From Kytococcus schroeteri (GTDB taxonomy: Bacteria > Actinomycetota > Actinomycetes > Actinomycetales > Dermatophilaceae): a DNA stretch of 64,000 nt. The stretch is taken from contig NZ_JBHLVH010000004.1 in assembly GCF_042433515.1 (NCBI RefSeq), positions 186,001 through 250,000 of the forward strand, in the 5' to 3' direction. The number at the start of each line of letters is the position of its first letter. Positions within the stretch are counted from its first letter, which is position 1. This document shows, one piece after another, positions 17,607 to 26,224 of this stretch. The position numbers and the translations under genes are program-made. A model generated the notes under the pieces. It ran no database searches and was not told where the DNA came from. It worked only from the letters and a program-made list of their open reading frames with translations.

Positions 17607-18101
17607 TCAGCCGAGGCGCGTCGCGCAGCCCTCGTGCAGGTCCGCCCAGGCCAGGTCGTCCGGCAGGGCCAGCACGCCCACCTCGCCGGTCGCCCAACCC
17701 TCGGGCCACACGCCGGTCAGGTGCCCCACGAGGGTGGGGACGCCCGGCGCGTGCCCCACGAGCACCACCCGCCGGGCCTCGTCCGGCAGGTCGCCCAGGG
17801 CCGCGAGGAGCTCGACCAGCCCGGCCTCGTAGACCTGTGGGGTGGGCCAGACCGCCTCGGCGGCCACCGCGGGGAGCTCGCCGGCCATCTCCTGCCAGGT
17901 CTGAGTGGTGCGTACCGCGCTGGAGTGCAGCACGTGGTCGACCGCACCCCATCGGGCCGCGAGCTGACGACCGGCACGGCGGGCCTCCGCGCGGCCGTGG
18001 TCGGTGAGCTCCCGCGCGGCGTCGTCCCCGCCGGGTGCCGCGGGGTGCGCCTGGCCGTGGCGCACCACGGCCAGCTCGCGCGGGGCGGGGGTGCCCGTCA
18101 C
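17607..18101 (-). CDS. SixA-like histidine phosphatase
   Basis: A 164-residue histidine-phosphatase-superfamily protein. The catalytic RHG motif is in AVVRHGQAH (Arg14-His15-Gly16), with HSSAVRTTQT (second Arg) and VVLVGHAPG (second His). This is the size of SixA-type phosphohistidine phosphatases rather than phosphoglycerate mutases. The target is unknown. The GTG start overlaps the stop of the upstream sortase gene (GTGA), so they are coupled. Confidence 0.85.
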   Translation of the reverse strand: MTGTPAPRELAVVRHGQAHPAAPGGDDAARELTDHGRAEARRAGRQLAARWGAVDHVLHSSAVRTTQTWQEMAGELPAVAAEAVWPTPQVYEAGLVELLAALGDLPDEARRVVLVGHAPGVPTLVGHLTGVWPEGWATGEVGVLALPDDLAWADLHEGCATRLG

Positions 18102-19183
18102 GCCGGGGAGGCCAGGACGAACACGTTGACCGCGGAGTGCCCGTCGGTGCGCGGGGTGTCCGGGTCGCAGGTCACCAGGGCGAGCTTGGGCGTGCTCGAG
18201 GGGCCCCAGATGCGCGAGTCGCGCGAGAGGGCCACCTTGTCAATGTGCTCGACCAGGTCGATCTTCCACTCGCGGACCCGGCCGTCGGCGTCCTTGGTGG
18301 TGAAGGTCTGGCCCGGCTTCACGTCGGGCAGGTGGTAGAAGACGTCCGGCGGGCCGAAGGTGACGTGGCCGGCGATGACGCTCACACCGTCCTCACCGGG
18401 CTTCACCGTCTTGCCGTACCAGCCGGTGACGCCGGGTGGGGGATTGAGCGTGCCCTTGGAGGTCAGGCCCACCTCGGAGACCTGCTGGTCGAAGCCGATG
18501 CTGGGGATGGTCAGCTGCACCGGGGCGGCCACCGGGTCCCCGGGCTTGGCGTGGTCGTCCTCCGGCGTGGTCGGCGACGGCTCGGGGGTCGAGCTCGGCT
18601 TCGGGCTGCTCGGGCGCGGTGCCGGGGTCGAGGGCGCGGAGGCGGAGGGCTCCGAGGTGCTGGAAGGCTCCCGGGACGGCTCGGTCGCCGTCGCGCTGCG
18701 CGTCGGGCTCGGCTCCGCGTCGGTCGTCGAGGACTCCTGGCTGGGCTCGGAGGTCGGCTCCGCGTCGGTCGTCGAGGACTCCTGGCCGGGCTGGGAGGTC
18801 GGCTCCGGGGCGGCGCTGCTGGAAGGGGCGGTCGGTTCGGCCGGGTGCGGCTCACCGGAGGCGATGCCCTCGGACGTGCTGGCGGCGTCCGTGGGCTCAC
18901 TGGCCGAGGCGGCGCCCGAACTGCCCGAGGAGGAGCTGCTGGTGGAGGCCGCATCGGAGGAGGTGCTCTCCCCACCGGCGGAGTCGGAGGTGGACTCCGC
19001 CGGGCTCGGCGAGGCGTCCGCCGGGGACTCCCCCGGAGTGGAGGGCGCCGCGATGACCGGCGAGTGCTCCTCCACCGGCGGCTCGCTGTGGTCGAACGCG
19101 CCGGAGAACGCCATGGCCAGGACCACGCCCCCCGCCCCGAGCAGGCCGACTCCGGCCACCGTCTGCGCCGTCTTCTTCTCCAT
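18098..19183 (-). CDS. Class E/F sortase with a long Ser/Thr/Pro/Glu stalk
   Basis: The 361-residue protein starts MEKKTAQTVAGVGLLG with one N-terminal membrane anchor (about residues 8-28). Residues ~35-220 are a Ser/Thr/Pro/Glu/Ala-rich stalk that includes two copies of a 15-residue unit around QESSTTDAEP (45-bp direct repeat near 18711-18800). The catalytic domain follows: SIGFDQQV, IAGHVTFG (His273), VTCDPDT (Cys339) and an Arg at about 345. Sortases join LPXTG-like surface proteins to the cell wall or assemble pili. No substrate or pilin gene is adjacent, which suits a housekeeping class E/F type. ATG at 19183 follows GGGGAG; the longer frame to 19258 is dismissed. Confidence 0.85.
   Translation of the reverse strand: MEKKTAQTVAGVGLLGAGGVVLAMAFSGAFDHSEPPVEEHSPVIAAPSTPGESPADASPSPAESTSDSAGGESTSSDAASTSSSSSGSSGAASASEPTDAASTSEGIASGEPHPAEPTAPSSSAAPEPTSQPGQESSTTDAEPTSEPSQESSTTDAEPSPTRSATATEPSREPSSTSEPSASAPSTPAPRPSSPKPSSTPEPSPTTPEDDHAKPGDPVAAPVQLTIPSIGFDQQVSEVGLTSKGTLNPPPGVTGWYGKTVKPGEDGVSVIAGHVTFGPPDVFYHLPDVKPGQTFTTKDADGRVREWKIDLVEHIDKVALSRDSRIWGPSSTPKLALVTCDPDTPRTDGHSAVNVFVLASPA
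18711..18800. repeat. 45-bp tandem direct repeat inside the sortase gene
   Basis: Two nearly identical 45-base units starting GGCTCCGCGTCGGTCGTCGA encode the repeated QESSTTDAEP segment of the stalk. Differences are confined to a few bases, indicating recent duplication. Confidence 0.7.
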
Positions 19184-19316
19184 GAGGTGCTCCCCGCTCC
19201 GGGTGTGGTGCTGTCGTGGGTGTCTGGTCGTGACCGGCCGCCCCACCGGGTGGGGCACGGGTCCCCCCGCGAGGCCGTCGGTCGACTATGACCCGACCAC
19301 GGCCCGGACGGCAAAC

Positions 19317-19360
19317 GACCCCGGGCGGACCGCACCGCGTGGTGCGGTCCGCCCGGGGTC
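19317..19360 (-). terminator. Terminator hairpin after gatB
   Basis: A perfect 20-bp inverted repeat (19317-19336 with 19341-19360) closing a GCGT tetraloop, about 65 bases beyond the gatB stop. It is among the strongest hairpins in the window. Confidence 0.8.
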
Positions 19361-19424
19361 GTCGTGCGGGGCGTGGGCCGGGGGACCGCCGAACGGTCGG
19401 ACCTGCCGGGTCCCGCCGGCCGTC

Positions 19425-20987
19425 TCAGCCGGCCACGGTGGCCAGGATCAGCTCACGCACGCGCGCGGCATCGGCCTGGCCCTTCATCGCCTTCATGACC
19501 TGCCCGATGAGGGCGCCGGCCGCCTGCTCCTTGCCGCCGCGGATCTTCTCCACGATGTCCGGGTTGGCCGCGACCACGTCGTCCACGGCCGCCTGCAGCG
19601 CGCCGTCGTCGGACACCATCGCCAGCCCGCGGGCGTCGGCCACCTCGGTGGGGCTGCCCTCGCCGGCGAGCACGCCGTCGAGCACCTGGCGCGCCATCGA
19701 GTCGTTGAGGCGGCCCTCGGCGACCATGCCGTCGAGCTCGGCCACGGCGGCCGGGGTCAGGCCGGCGCCGGTGCCGTACTCCTCCACGGTCTGCCCGGCG
19801 TCGTTGGCCCGGCGGGCCACCTCACCGGTCCACCACTTGCGGGCGCCGGCCGGGGTGGCGCCGGCGGCGATGGTGGCCTCGATGAGGTCCACCGCACCGG
19901 CGTTGAGCACGTCACGCATCTCCAGGTCGGAGAAGCCCCACTCGCCCTGCAGGCGTGCACGACGCTTGGCCGGCATCTCCGGCAGCGAGCCGCGCAGGCG
20001 CTCCACCTCGTCGCGGGCCGGGGCCACGGGCACCAGGTCCGGCTCCGGGAAGTAGCGGTAGTCGTCCGCATCGGACTTGGGGCGGCCCGAGGTGGTGATG
20101 CCGGTGTCCTCGTGCCAGTGGCGGGTCTCCTGGAGGATCGACTCGCCGGCCTTCAGCACGGCGGCGTGGCGGGTGACCTCGTAGCGGACGGCACGCTCGA
20201 TGCTGCGCAGGGAGTTGACGTTCTTGGTCTCCGTGCGGGTGCCCAGCGGCACCTGGGCCTGCTCGTCGTTCACCCGGCCGAGCACGTGCTCGGAGCCGGC
20301 CTTGGCGCGCAGGGACACGTTCGCGTCGCAGCGGACGTTGCCCTGCTCCATGCGCACGTGGCTGACGTCCAGGGCCTTGAGCAGGTCGCGCAGGGTGGAG
20401 ACGTACGCGCGGGCCACCTCGCCGACGCGGTCACCCGCACCGAGGATCGGGCGGGTGACGATCTCGATGAGCGGGATGCCGGCGCGGTTGAAGTCCACCA
20501 GCGAGTGCGTGGCGCCCTGGATGCGGCCGGTGGCACCACCCACGTGCGTGGACTTGCCGGTGTCCTCCTCCATGTGGGCGCGCTCGATCTCCACGCGGAA
20601 GACCTCGCCGTCGTCCAGCGTGACGTCCAGGTACCCGTCGTGGGCGATCGGCTCGTCGTACTGCGAGGTCTGGAAGTTCTTGGGCATGTCCGGGTAGAAG
20701 TAGTTCTTCCGGGCGAAGCGCGAGGTCTCGGCGATCTCGCAGTTGAGCGCCAGGCCGATGCGGATGGCCGACTCGACCGCCTTGGCGTTCACCACCGGCA
20801 GCGCGCCGGGCAGGCCCAGGCACACCGGGCACACCTGCGTGTTGGGCTCCGCGCCGAACTCCGTGGGGCACGGGCAGAACATCTTGGTGTTGGTGTTGAG
20901 CTCGACGTGCACCTCGAGCCCGATCACCGGGTCGAAGTCCGCCATCGCCTTCTCGAACGGGACGACCTTGTCCGTGGTGCTCGCCAT
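19425..20987 (-). CDS. gatB: Aspartyl/glutamyl-tRNA amidotransferase subunit B
   Basis: GatB binds misacylated Glu-tRNAGln or Asp-tRNAAsn and activates it with ATP for amidation within GatCAB. The 520-residue sequence has VIGLEVHVELNT, the zinc cysteines in MFCPCPTEF and CPVCLGLPG, KNYFYPDMPKNFQTSQYD, GGATGRIQGATHSLVDFNRAG-type HVGGATGRI and SLVDFNRAGIPLIEIV, and a C-terminal YqeY-like helical domain. AGGAGG inside the end of gatA precedes the ATG, with two bases between genes. Order gatC-gatA-gatB is canonical. Confidence 0.97.
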   Translation of the reverse strand: MASTTDKVVPFEKAMADFDPVIGLEVHVELNTNTKMFCPCPTEFGAEPNTQVCPVCLGLPGALPVVNAKAVESAIRIGLALNCEIAETSRFARKNYFYPDMPKNFQTSQYDEPIAHDGYLDVTLDDGEVFRVEIERAHMEEDTGKSTHVGGATGRIQGATHSLVDFNRAGIPLIEIVTRPILGAGDRVGEVARAYVSTLRDLLKALDVSHVRMEQGNVRCDANVSLRAKAGSEHVLGRVNDEQAQVPLGTRTETKNVNSLRSIERAVRYEVTRHAAVLKAGESILQETRHWHEDTGITTSGRPKSDADDYRYFPEPDLVPVAPARDEVERLRGSLPEMPAKRRARLQGEWGFSDLEMRDVLNAGAVDLIEATIAAGATPAGARKWWTGEVARRANDAGQTVEEYGTGAGLTPAAVAELDGMVAEGRLNDSMARQVLDGVLAGEGSPTEVADARGLAMVSDDGALQAAVDDVVAANPDIVEKIRGGKEQAAGALIGQVMKAMKGQADAARVRELILATVAG

Positions 20988-20989
20988 GC

Positions 20990-22684
20990 TCAGGCCTCCT
21001 GCTGCGGGTCAGTGGTGGCGGGGGCGTCGGTGCGCGTGCCGGCGGCGTCGACACCGGTGGACACGCTGTGCGCGGCGCCGGGCACCGCATCGGGCACGGC
21101 GGGGACCAGACGGCGCACCGGCTCGCGGCCCTCGGCGGCGTCGGCGGTCTCGATGAGGGCCTCCACGGCGGCGGCCACGCGGTACATGCGCGCGTCCTCA
21201 CCGGCGGGGGCGATGACCTGCAGGCCGGCGGGGAGCCCGTCCTCGGCGGCCAGGCCCATGGGCAGTCCCATGGCGCAGTTGCCGGCCAGGTTCACCGGGA
21301 TGGTGGCGATGTCGTTGAGGTACATCGCCAACGGGTCGTCGACCTTGGCTCCGATGGGGAAGGCGGTGGTCGGCGCCGTCGGGGAGAGCAGCACGTCGCA
21401 CTGCTCGAAGGCGGCGTCGAAGTCGCGCTGGATGAGGGTGCGCACGCGCTGGGCCTTGCCGTAGTAGGCGTCGTAGTAACCCGAGGAGAGGGCGTGGGTG
21501 CCCAGGATGATGCGGCGCTTCACCTCCTCGCCGAAGCCGGCGTCGCGGGAGGCGGCCATGACCTGCTCGGCGCTCGGGGCGTCCACGCCCTCGGGGCCGG
21601 TGCGCAGGCCGTAGCGCATGGCGTCGTAGCGAGCCAGGTTGGAGGAGGCCTCGCTGGGGAGGATGAGGTAGTAGGCGGCCATGCCGAGCGCGAACGACGG
21701 GCAGGACACCTCCACGACCTCGGCGCCGGCCTCGCGCAGCTGGGCCACCCGCTGCTCGAACAGGTCCTTGATGCCGGCCTGGTAGCCGTCCACCTCGGTG
21801 AGCTCCTTGACCACACCGACGCGAAAGCCCTTGAGCGCCTCGGCGCCCTGGCCGGCGGCGCCCGCGGTGGCGGCCTCGAGGGCGGCCGGGGCGGGGGCGT
21901 CGATGCTCGTGGAGTCCTGCGGGTCGTGGCCGCCGATCACCTCGTGGAGGGCGGCGGAGTCGGCCACGGTGCGCGAGCACGGGCCGATCTGGTCCAGCGA
22001 CGAGGCCAGGGCGATGACGCCGTGGCGCGAGACGCTGCCGTAGGTGGGCTTGGAGCCGACCGAGCCGGTGACGGCCGCGGGCTGGCGGATGGAGCCACCG
22101 GTGTCCGAGCCGATGGCCAGCGGGGCCAGGTAGCCCGCCACGGCCGCCGAGGAGCCACCGCCGGAGCCGCCGGGGATGCGGGTGACGTCCCACGGGTTGC
22201 GGGTGGGGCCGAAGGCCGAGTGCTCGGTGGAGGAGCCCATGGCGAACTCGTCCATGTTGGTCTTGCCCAGGATGGGCATACGGGCGTCCTTGAGGCGGCG
22301 CACGATCGTGGCGTCGTAGGGCGGCACGAAGTGCTCCAGCATGCGCGAGCCGGCCGTGGTGGCCAGGCCCTGCGTGCACGCGATGTCCTTGACGGCGATC
22401 GGCACGCCGGCCAGCGGGTGCAGCTCCTCGCCGGCGGCGCGGGCGGCGTCGACCTCGCGGGCCGTGGCCAGGGCGCCCTCGGCGTCGACCTGCAGGAAGG
22501 CGTGGAGCACGCCGTCGACCTGCTCGATGCGGCCCAGGTGGGCCTGGACGAGCTGCTCGGAGGTGAACTCCCCGGCGCGCAGGCCCTCGGCCATCTCCAG
22601 AGCGGTCTTCGTCACCAGCGGGTCGAGCGCGTCGACGGCGGTGGTGTCGCGGGGGGTGGGGGTGGTCGTCATCGGCTCGCTCAC
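20990..22684 (-). CDS. gatA: Aspartyl/glutamyl-tRNA amidotransferase subunit A
   Basis: The glutaminase/amidase subunit, which liberates ammonia from glutamine. The amidase-signature Ser-cis-Ser-Lys triad is intact: GVPIAVKDI (Lys), GGSGGGSSAAVA (cis-Ser) and SDTGGSIRQPA (nucleophile Ser). The 564 residues exceed the usual ~490: the C-terminus beyond VAAAVEALIETAD is an extra Ala/Pro/Thr-rich tail of about 50 residues. The GTG start overlaps the gatC stop (GTGA); an internal ATG at 22672 is the alternative. Confidence 0.96.
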   Translation of the reverse strand: MSEPMTTTPTPRDTTAVDALDPLVTKTALEMAEGLRAGEFTSEQLVQAHLGRIEQVDGVLHAFLQVDAEGALATAREVDAARAAGEELHPLAGVPIAVKDIACTQGLATTAGSRMLEHFVPPYDATIVRRLKDARMPILGKTNMDEFAMGSSTEHSAFGPTRNPWDVTRIPGGSGGGSSAAVAGYLAPLAIGSDTGGSIRQPAAVTGSVGSKPTYGSVSRHGVIALASSLDQIGPCSRTVADSAALHEVIGGHDPQDSTSIDAPAPAALEAATAGAAGQGAEALKGFRVGVVKELTEVDGYQAGIKDLFEQRVAQLREAGAEVVEVSCPSFALGMAAYYLILPSEASSNLARYDAMRYGLRTGPEGVDAPSAEQVMAASRDAGFGEEVKRRIILGTHALSSGYYDAYYGKAQRVRTLIQRDFDAAFEQCDVLLSPTAPTTAFPIGAKVDDPLAMYLNDIATIPVNLAGNCAMGLPMGLAAEDGLPAGLQVIAPAGEDARMYRVAAAVEALIETADAAEGREPVRRLVPAVPDAVPGAAHSVSTGVDAAGTRTDAPATTDPQQEA

Positions 22685-22977
22685 TCCTCGTCCAGGATGC
22701 GGGGCACGCCGAAGCGGCCCTCCTCGGCCAGCGGGGCGTTCGCAAGCGCCTGCTCCTGCGTCAGCCCGGGGCGCACCTCGTCGGCGCGCATCACGTTGGT
22801 CAGGGGGATGGGGTGGGACAGGGCGGGCACGTCGTCAGAGGCGCCGTCGTTGATCTGCGCGACCCACTCGACGATCTGGTCGAGCTGGCCCGCGAGGCGG
22901 TCGAGCTCACCGTCCTCGAGGTGGATGCGCGCGAGGCTCGCGACGTGCGCGACGTCATCACGGGAGAGAGCGGACAT
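22681..22977 (-). CDS. gatC: Aspartyl/glutamyl-tRNA amidotransferase subunit C
   Basis: A 98-residue GatC that wraps GatA and GatB together. SRDDVAHVASLARIHL, LAGQLDQIVEWV and the C-terminal EEGRFGVPRILDEE are standard. ATG at 22977 is seven bases from TAGACT, so the operon message is probably leaderless. The longer frame upstream is unrelated sequence. Confidence 0.95.
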   Translation of the reverse strand: MSALSRDDVAHVASLARIHLEDGELDRLAGQLDQIVEWVAQINDGASDDVPALSHPIPLTNVMRADEVRPGLTQEQALANAPLAEEGRFGVPRILDEE

Positions 22978-22984
22978 GCGGCGC

Positions 22985-22990
22985 AGTCTA
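22985..22990 (-). promoter_or_regulatory. Putative leaderless -10 element for gatCAB
   Basis: TAGACT on the minus strand seven bases upstream of the gatC ATG, with no ribosome-binding site between. Confidence 0.55.
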
Positions 22991-23066
22991 CGAAAGGTGC
23001 CGGGGACTCCCCCGCGCGGGCGCGGCCGAGGACGGGGCCCGCGGACGAGCCGCAGGCGGGGTCGGG

Positions 23067-23453
23067 TCAGAGCCTCCGACGCAGGGCCCGCGCGAGCACC
23101 TGCGCGTGGTTGTTCTCGGTGTCGCGGGCACCGAACAGCAGGGTCACGACCTCGTGCCGGCGGGCCTCGCGGGCGAGCTCGGCCAGCGCGTCGGCAGCAG
23201 GCTCCTCCTGCAGCTCGGCGGTGTAGCGCTCGGCGAACTCCTCGAAGCGCGCGGCGCGCTCGTCCCCCTCGACGGCGTGGAACCACTTCCTGAGCCCGGT
23301 GGACGGAGCGACCTCCTTCGGCCACAGGTCGTGCGGGAGGGTCTCCTTGCGGGTGCCCCGCGGCCAGAGCCGGTCCACGAGCACGACGAGGCCCTCGGTG
23401 CCGCCCGGGTCCTCGACGTGGTCACGGACCCGGCGGGTGCGGACGTTCGTCAC
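23067..23453 (-). CDS. DUF488 family protein (YeaO-like)
   Basis: A 128-residue DUF488 protein: LVVLVDRLWPRGTRKE, LWPKEVAPSTGLRKWFHA, FAERYTAEL and VVTLLFGARDTENNHAQVL are the family blocks. Function is unknown; conserved Arg and His residues suggest an enzyme. The GTG start overlaps the stop of the glutaredoxin-like gene (GTGA), giving translational coupling. Confidence 0.88.
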   Translation of the reverse strand: MTNVRTRRVRDHVEDPGGTEGLVVLVDRLWPRGTRKETLPHDLWPKEVAPSTGLRKWFHAVEGDERAARFEEFAERYTAELQEEPAADALAELAREARRHEVVTLLFGARDTENNHAQVLARALRRRL

Positions 23454-23827
23454 GCGCCGGCGCCCTCGGGGGCGGCTCCCCCGGCGCGTGCCGCTCCCCC
23501 GTCGGCGGCGCCCTCACCGGCGAGGCGGTCGCGGACGAAGGACGGGGCCGGGTTGGTGACCGGCTCGAGGTCGACCACCACGGTGGGCACCACCTCGTTG
23601 CCGCCGTTCACCGACCGGACGAAGGCCGAGGCCTCGTCGTCCTCCCAGACGTTCACCCACCAGGCGCGCTCGGCGAGGTCGCCGAGGCCGCGGCGCAGGC
23701 GGGCACAGAAGCCGCAGCCCGGGCGCCAGTAGACGACCACCTCGCGCTCGTCGGCGGGCAGGGCGGTCACCTCGGCGTGTGTCGTGGCGCGGCCCTCCGG
23801 GGCGCCGGTCGCTCCGAACAGGCCCAC
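23450..23827 (-). CDS. Glutaredoxin-like (mycoredoxin-type) protein
   Basis: The 125-residue protein has VVVYWRPGCGFCARLRRGL (active-site CGFC), WVNVWEDDEASAFVRSVNGG and VVPTVVVDLEPVTNP (cis-Pro and the TVxP loop), matching actinobacterial glutaredoxin/mycoredoxin-like proteins that reduce mycothiol-mixed disulfides. The C-terminal 20 residues are Ala/Gly-rich. Start: GTG at 23827 with AAGGAGG at the correct spacing inside the end of ligA; the frame extending to 23908 lies within ligA. Coupled to the DUF488 gene downstream. Confidence 0.82.
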   Translation of the reverse strand: MGLFGATGAPEGRATTHAEVTALPADEREVVVYWRPGCGFCARLRRGLGDLAERAWWVNVWEDDEASAFVRSVNGGNEVVPTVVVDLEPVTNPAPSFVRDRLAGEGAADGGAARAGGAAPEGAGA

Positions 23828-23828
23828 C

Positions 23829-26144
23829 TCAGGCCTCCTTCCGGTCGTGCTGGGCGCCCTGGGCGTCTGGTGCGGCGTCGCCGTGGCCCGCGGGCGCCTC
23901 CTCGGCATCGTCCTCGGGCGTCACGCCCTCGACCCGGCCAGTGGCCAGCAGCTCGGCGAACTGGTCCTCGTCCAGCATCGGCACGCCGAGCTCCTCGGCC
24001 TTGGCGGCCTTGGACCCCGCGTTGGCCCCGACGACGACGTAGTCGGTCTTCCGCGAGACCGACCCAGCGGCCTTGCCACCGCGCGTGAGGATGGCCTCCT
24101 TGGACTCGTCGCGGCTCCAGCCCTCGAGCGAGCCGGTGACCACGACGGTGAGGCCCTCCAGAGTGCGCGCCACGGACTCGTCGCGCTCGTCGGCCATGCG
24201 CACGCCGGCCGCGGCCCAGCGGTCCACGATGTCGCGGTGCCAGCCGTTGTCCTCGCCGGAGAACCACTCGGTGACCGCCTCGGCGATGGTGGGTCCCACG
24301 CCCTCGACCGCGGCGAGCTCCTCGGTGGACGCCGCACGGATGGCCTCCAGCGAGGCGAAGTGCGCCGCGAGCGCCCGGGCGGCCGTGGGTCCCACGTGGC
24401 GGATGGACAGGGCCACCAGCACGCGCCACAGCGGCTGTGCCTTGACCTGGTGCAGGTTGTCGAGCAGGCGCACGCCCACCGCGGAGAGCACGCGGCCGTC
24501 GCGGACCCCGCCGGGCGGCAGCACCCCCTCGGGGTCGCCCTCCTCGGCGGCGGCCGCCTCGGCCTTCTTCGCCGCCCGTGTGTACAGCTCGGTGCGCAGC
24601 AGGTCGTCGGCCGTGAGGTCGAAGACGCCGGACTCGTCGGTGAGGACCCCCGCATCGAGCAGAGCGCCGGCACCCTCCCAGCCGAGCGACTCGATGTCGA
24701 ACGCCCCGCGCCCGGCCAGGCCGAACAGCCGTTCGCGCAGCTGGCTGGGGCAGGAGCGGGAGTTGGGGCACCGGATGTCCTTGTCGCCCTCCTTGGCCGG
24801 GGCCAGCGCGGTACCGCAGGAGGGGCAGTGGGTGGGCATGACGAACTCGCGCTCGGAACCGTCGCGCTTCTCGGCCACCGGACCGAGGATCTCCGGGATC
24901 ACGTCGCCGGCCTTGCGCAGCACCACCGTGTCGCCGATGAGCACGCCCTTGCGCTTCACCTCGTGGGCGTTGTGCAGCGTGGCCATGGCCACCGTGGAGC
25001 CGGCGACCGTGACCGGCTCCATGACACCGAAGGGCGTGACGCGTCCGGTGCGGCCGACGTTCACCTGGATGTCCAGCAACGTGGTGGTGACCTCCTGCGG
25101 CGGGTACTTCCACGCGATGGCCCAGCGCGGCGCACGGGAGGTGGCTCCGAGCTGGCGCTGGACGGCCACCTCGTCGATCTTCACCACCACGCCGTCCAGC
25201 TCGTGCTCGGCGCTCTCCCGGTGCGTGCCCCAGTGCTCGATGTAGGCGCTCACCTCCTCGAGGGAGTCCACCACCCGGGCGTGGGAGGTGACGGGCAGCC
25301 CCCAGCCGGCGAGCACCTCGTAGGCCTGCGACTGGCGGGTGATGTCGAAGCCCTTCCGCGCCCCGATGCCGTGCACGATCATCCGCAGCGGGCGGCTGGC
25401 CGTCACGCGGGGGTCCTTCTGGCGCAGCGAGCCGGCGGCAGCGTTGCGTGGGTTGGCGAAGGCCGCCCTGCCGGCCTCCACCTGGCGGGCGTTGAGCTCG
25501 GCGAACTCCTCGATGGGCAGGAAGACCTCGCCGCGGACCTCCACCAGGGGCGGCACGTCGACGGTGGCGGTGCGGGCGTCGTCGGCGTCGTCCGGGCGCG
25601 TGAGCTGGTGCGGCACGCCCTCGATGGTGCGCACGTTGAGGGTGATGTCCTCACCGGTACGGCCGTCGCCGCGGGTGGCGGCGCGCACCAGGCGGCCGTC
25701 CTCGTAGGTGAGGTTCACCGCCAGGCCGTCGATCTTCAGCTCGCACAGGTAGTGCAGGTCGGTGGTGCCGGCGTCGGCGCGGGAGCGCTCGTACCAGGCG
25801 GCCAGCTCCTCGGACGAGAAGGCGTTGTCCAGGCTGAGCATGCGCTCGGCGTGGTCGACGGCGGCAAATCCCGTCTCGAAGACCGGGGCGCCGACCTCCT
25901 GGGTGGGGCTCTCCGGGGTGCGGAGCGAGGGGTGGGCCTCCTCGAGCTCCTCGAGCTCACGGAACAGGGCGTCGAAGTCCGCGTCCGGGATGGTCGGCTT
26001 GTCGAGGTAGTACGCGAAGCGGTGCTGGCGGACCTGCTCGGCGAGCTCCTCCCAGCGGTGGCGCACCGCCTCGTCCGGCTGGTCCGGGGAGTCGGTGGCG
26101 TGCGGGTCGGCCGGGGCGTCGGTCGTGCTCGAGGTGTCGCTCAC
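23829..26144 (-). CDS. ligA: NAD-dependent DNA ligase
   Basis: Seals nicks during replication and repair using NAD+. The 771-residue protein shows the Ia domain (RHRWEELAEQVRQHRFAYY), adenylation Lys137 in CELKIDGLAV, GEVFLPIEEF, SLRQKDPRV-type linker, VVKIDEVAVQ, the zinc finger (HCPSCG ... CPNSRSCPSQ), HhH repeats (VEGVGPTIAEAV) and a C-terminal BRCT domain (GLTVVVTGSLEGWSRDE ... KTDYVVVGANAGSK). A hydrophilic tail of about 30 residues follows. Start: GTG at 26144, seven bases from CAGAATC; the frame beyond is unrelated. Confidence 0.97.
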   Translation of the reverse strand: MSDTSSTTDAPADPHATDSPDQPDEAVRHRWEELAEQVRQHRFAYYLDKPTIPDADFDALFRELEELEEAHPSLRTPESPTQEVGAPVFETGFAAVDHAERMLSLDNAFSSEELAAWYERSRADAGTTDLHYLCELKIDGLAVNLTYEDGRLVRAATRGDGRTGEDITLNVRTIEGVPHQLTRPDDADDARTATVDVPPLVEVRGEVFLPIEEFAELNARQVEAGRAAFANPRNAAAGSLRQKDPRVTASRPLRMIVHGIGARKGFDITRQSQAYEVLAGWGLPVTSHARVVDSLEEVSAYIEHWGTHRESAEHELDGVVVKIDEVAVQRQLGATSRAPRWAIAWKYPPQEVTTTLLDIQVNVGRTGRVTPFGVMEPVTVAGSTVAMATLHNAHEVKRKGVLIGDTVVLRKAGDVIPEILGPVAEKRDGSEREFVMPTHCPSCGTALAPAKEGDKDIRCPNSRSCPSQLRERLFGLAGRGAFDIESLGWEGAGALLDAGVLTDESGVFDLTADDLLRTELYTRAAKKAEAAAAEEGDPEGVLPPGGVRDGRVLSAVGVRLLDNLHQVKAQPLWRVLVALSIRHVGPTAARALAAHFASLEAIRAASTEELAAVEGVGPTIAEAVTEWFSGEDNGWHRDIVDRWAAAGVRMADERDESVARTLEGLTVVVTGSLEGWSRDESKEAILTRGGKAAGSVSRKTDYVVVGANAGSKAAKAEELGVPMLDEDQFAELLATGRVEGVTPEDDAEEAPAGHGDAAPDAQGAQHDRKEA

Positions 26145-26167
26145 GGCATCGATTCTGCCGCAGGACA

Positions 26168-26207
26168 CCGACGACCTCCCCGTCGTGGTGGACGAGGAGG
26201 TCGTCGG
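26168..26207. terminator. Terminator hairpin between the aldehyde dehydrogenase gene and ligA
   Basis: A 12-bp stem (26168-26179 with 26196-26207) with a 16-base loop, 18 bases past the aldehyde dehydrogenase stop and just before the ligA promoter. It should insulate ligA. Confidence 0.65.
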
Positions 26208-26224
26208 GGCTCGGTGCCGGGGCG

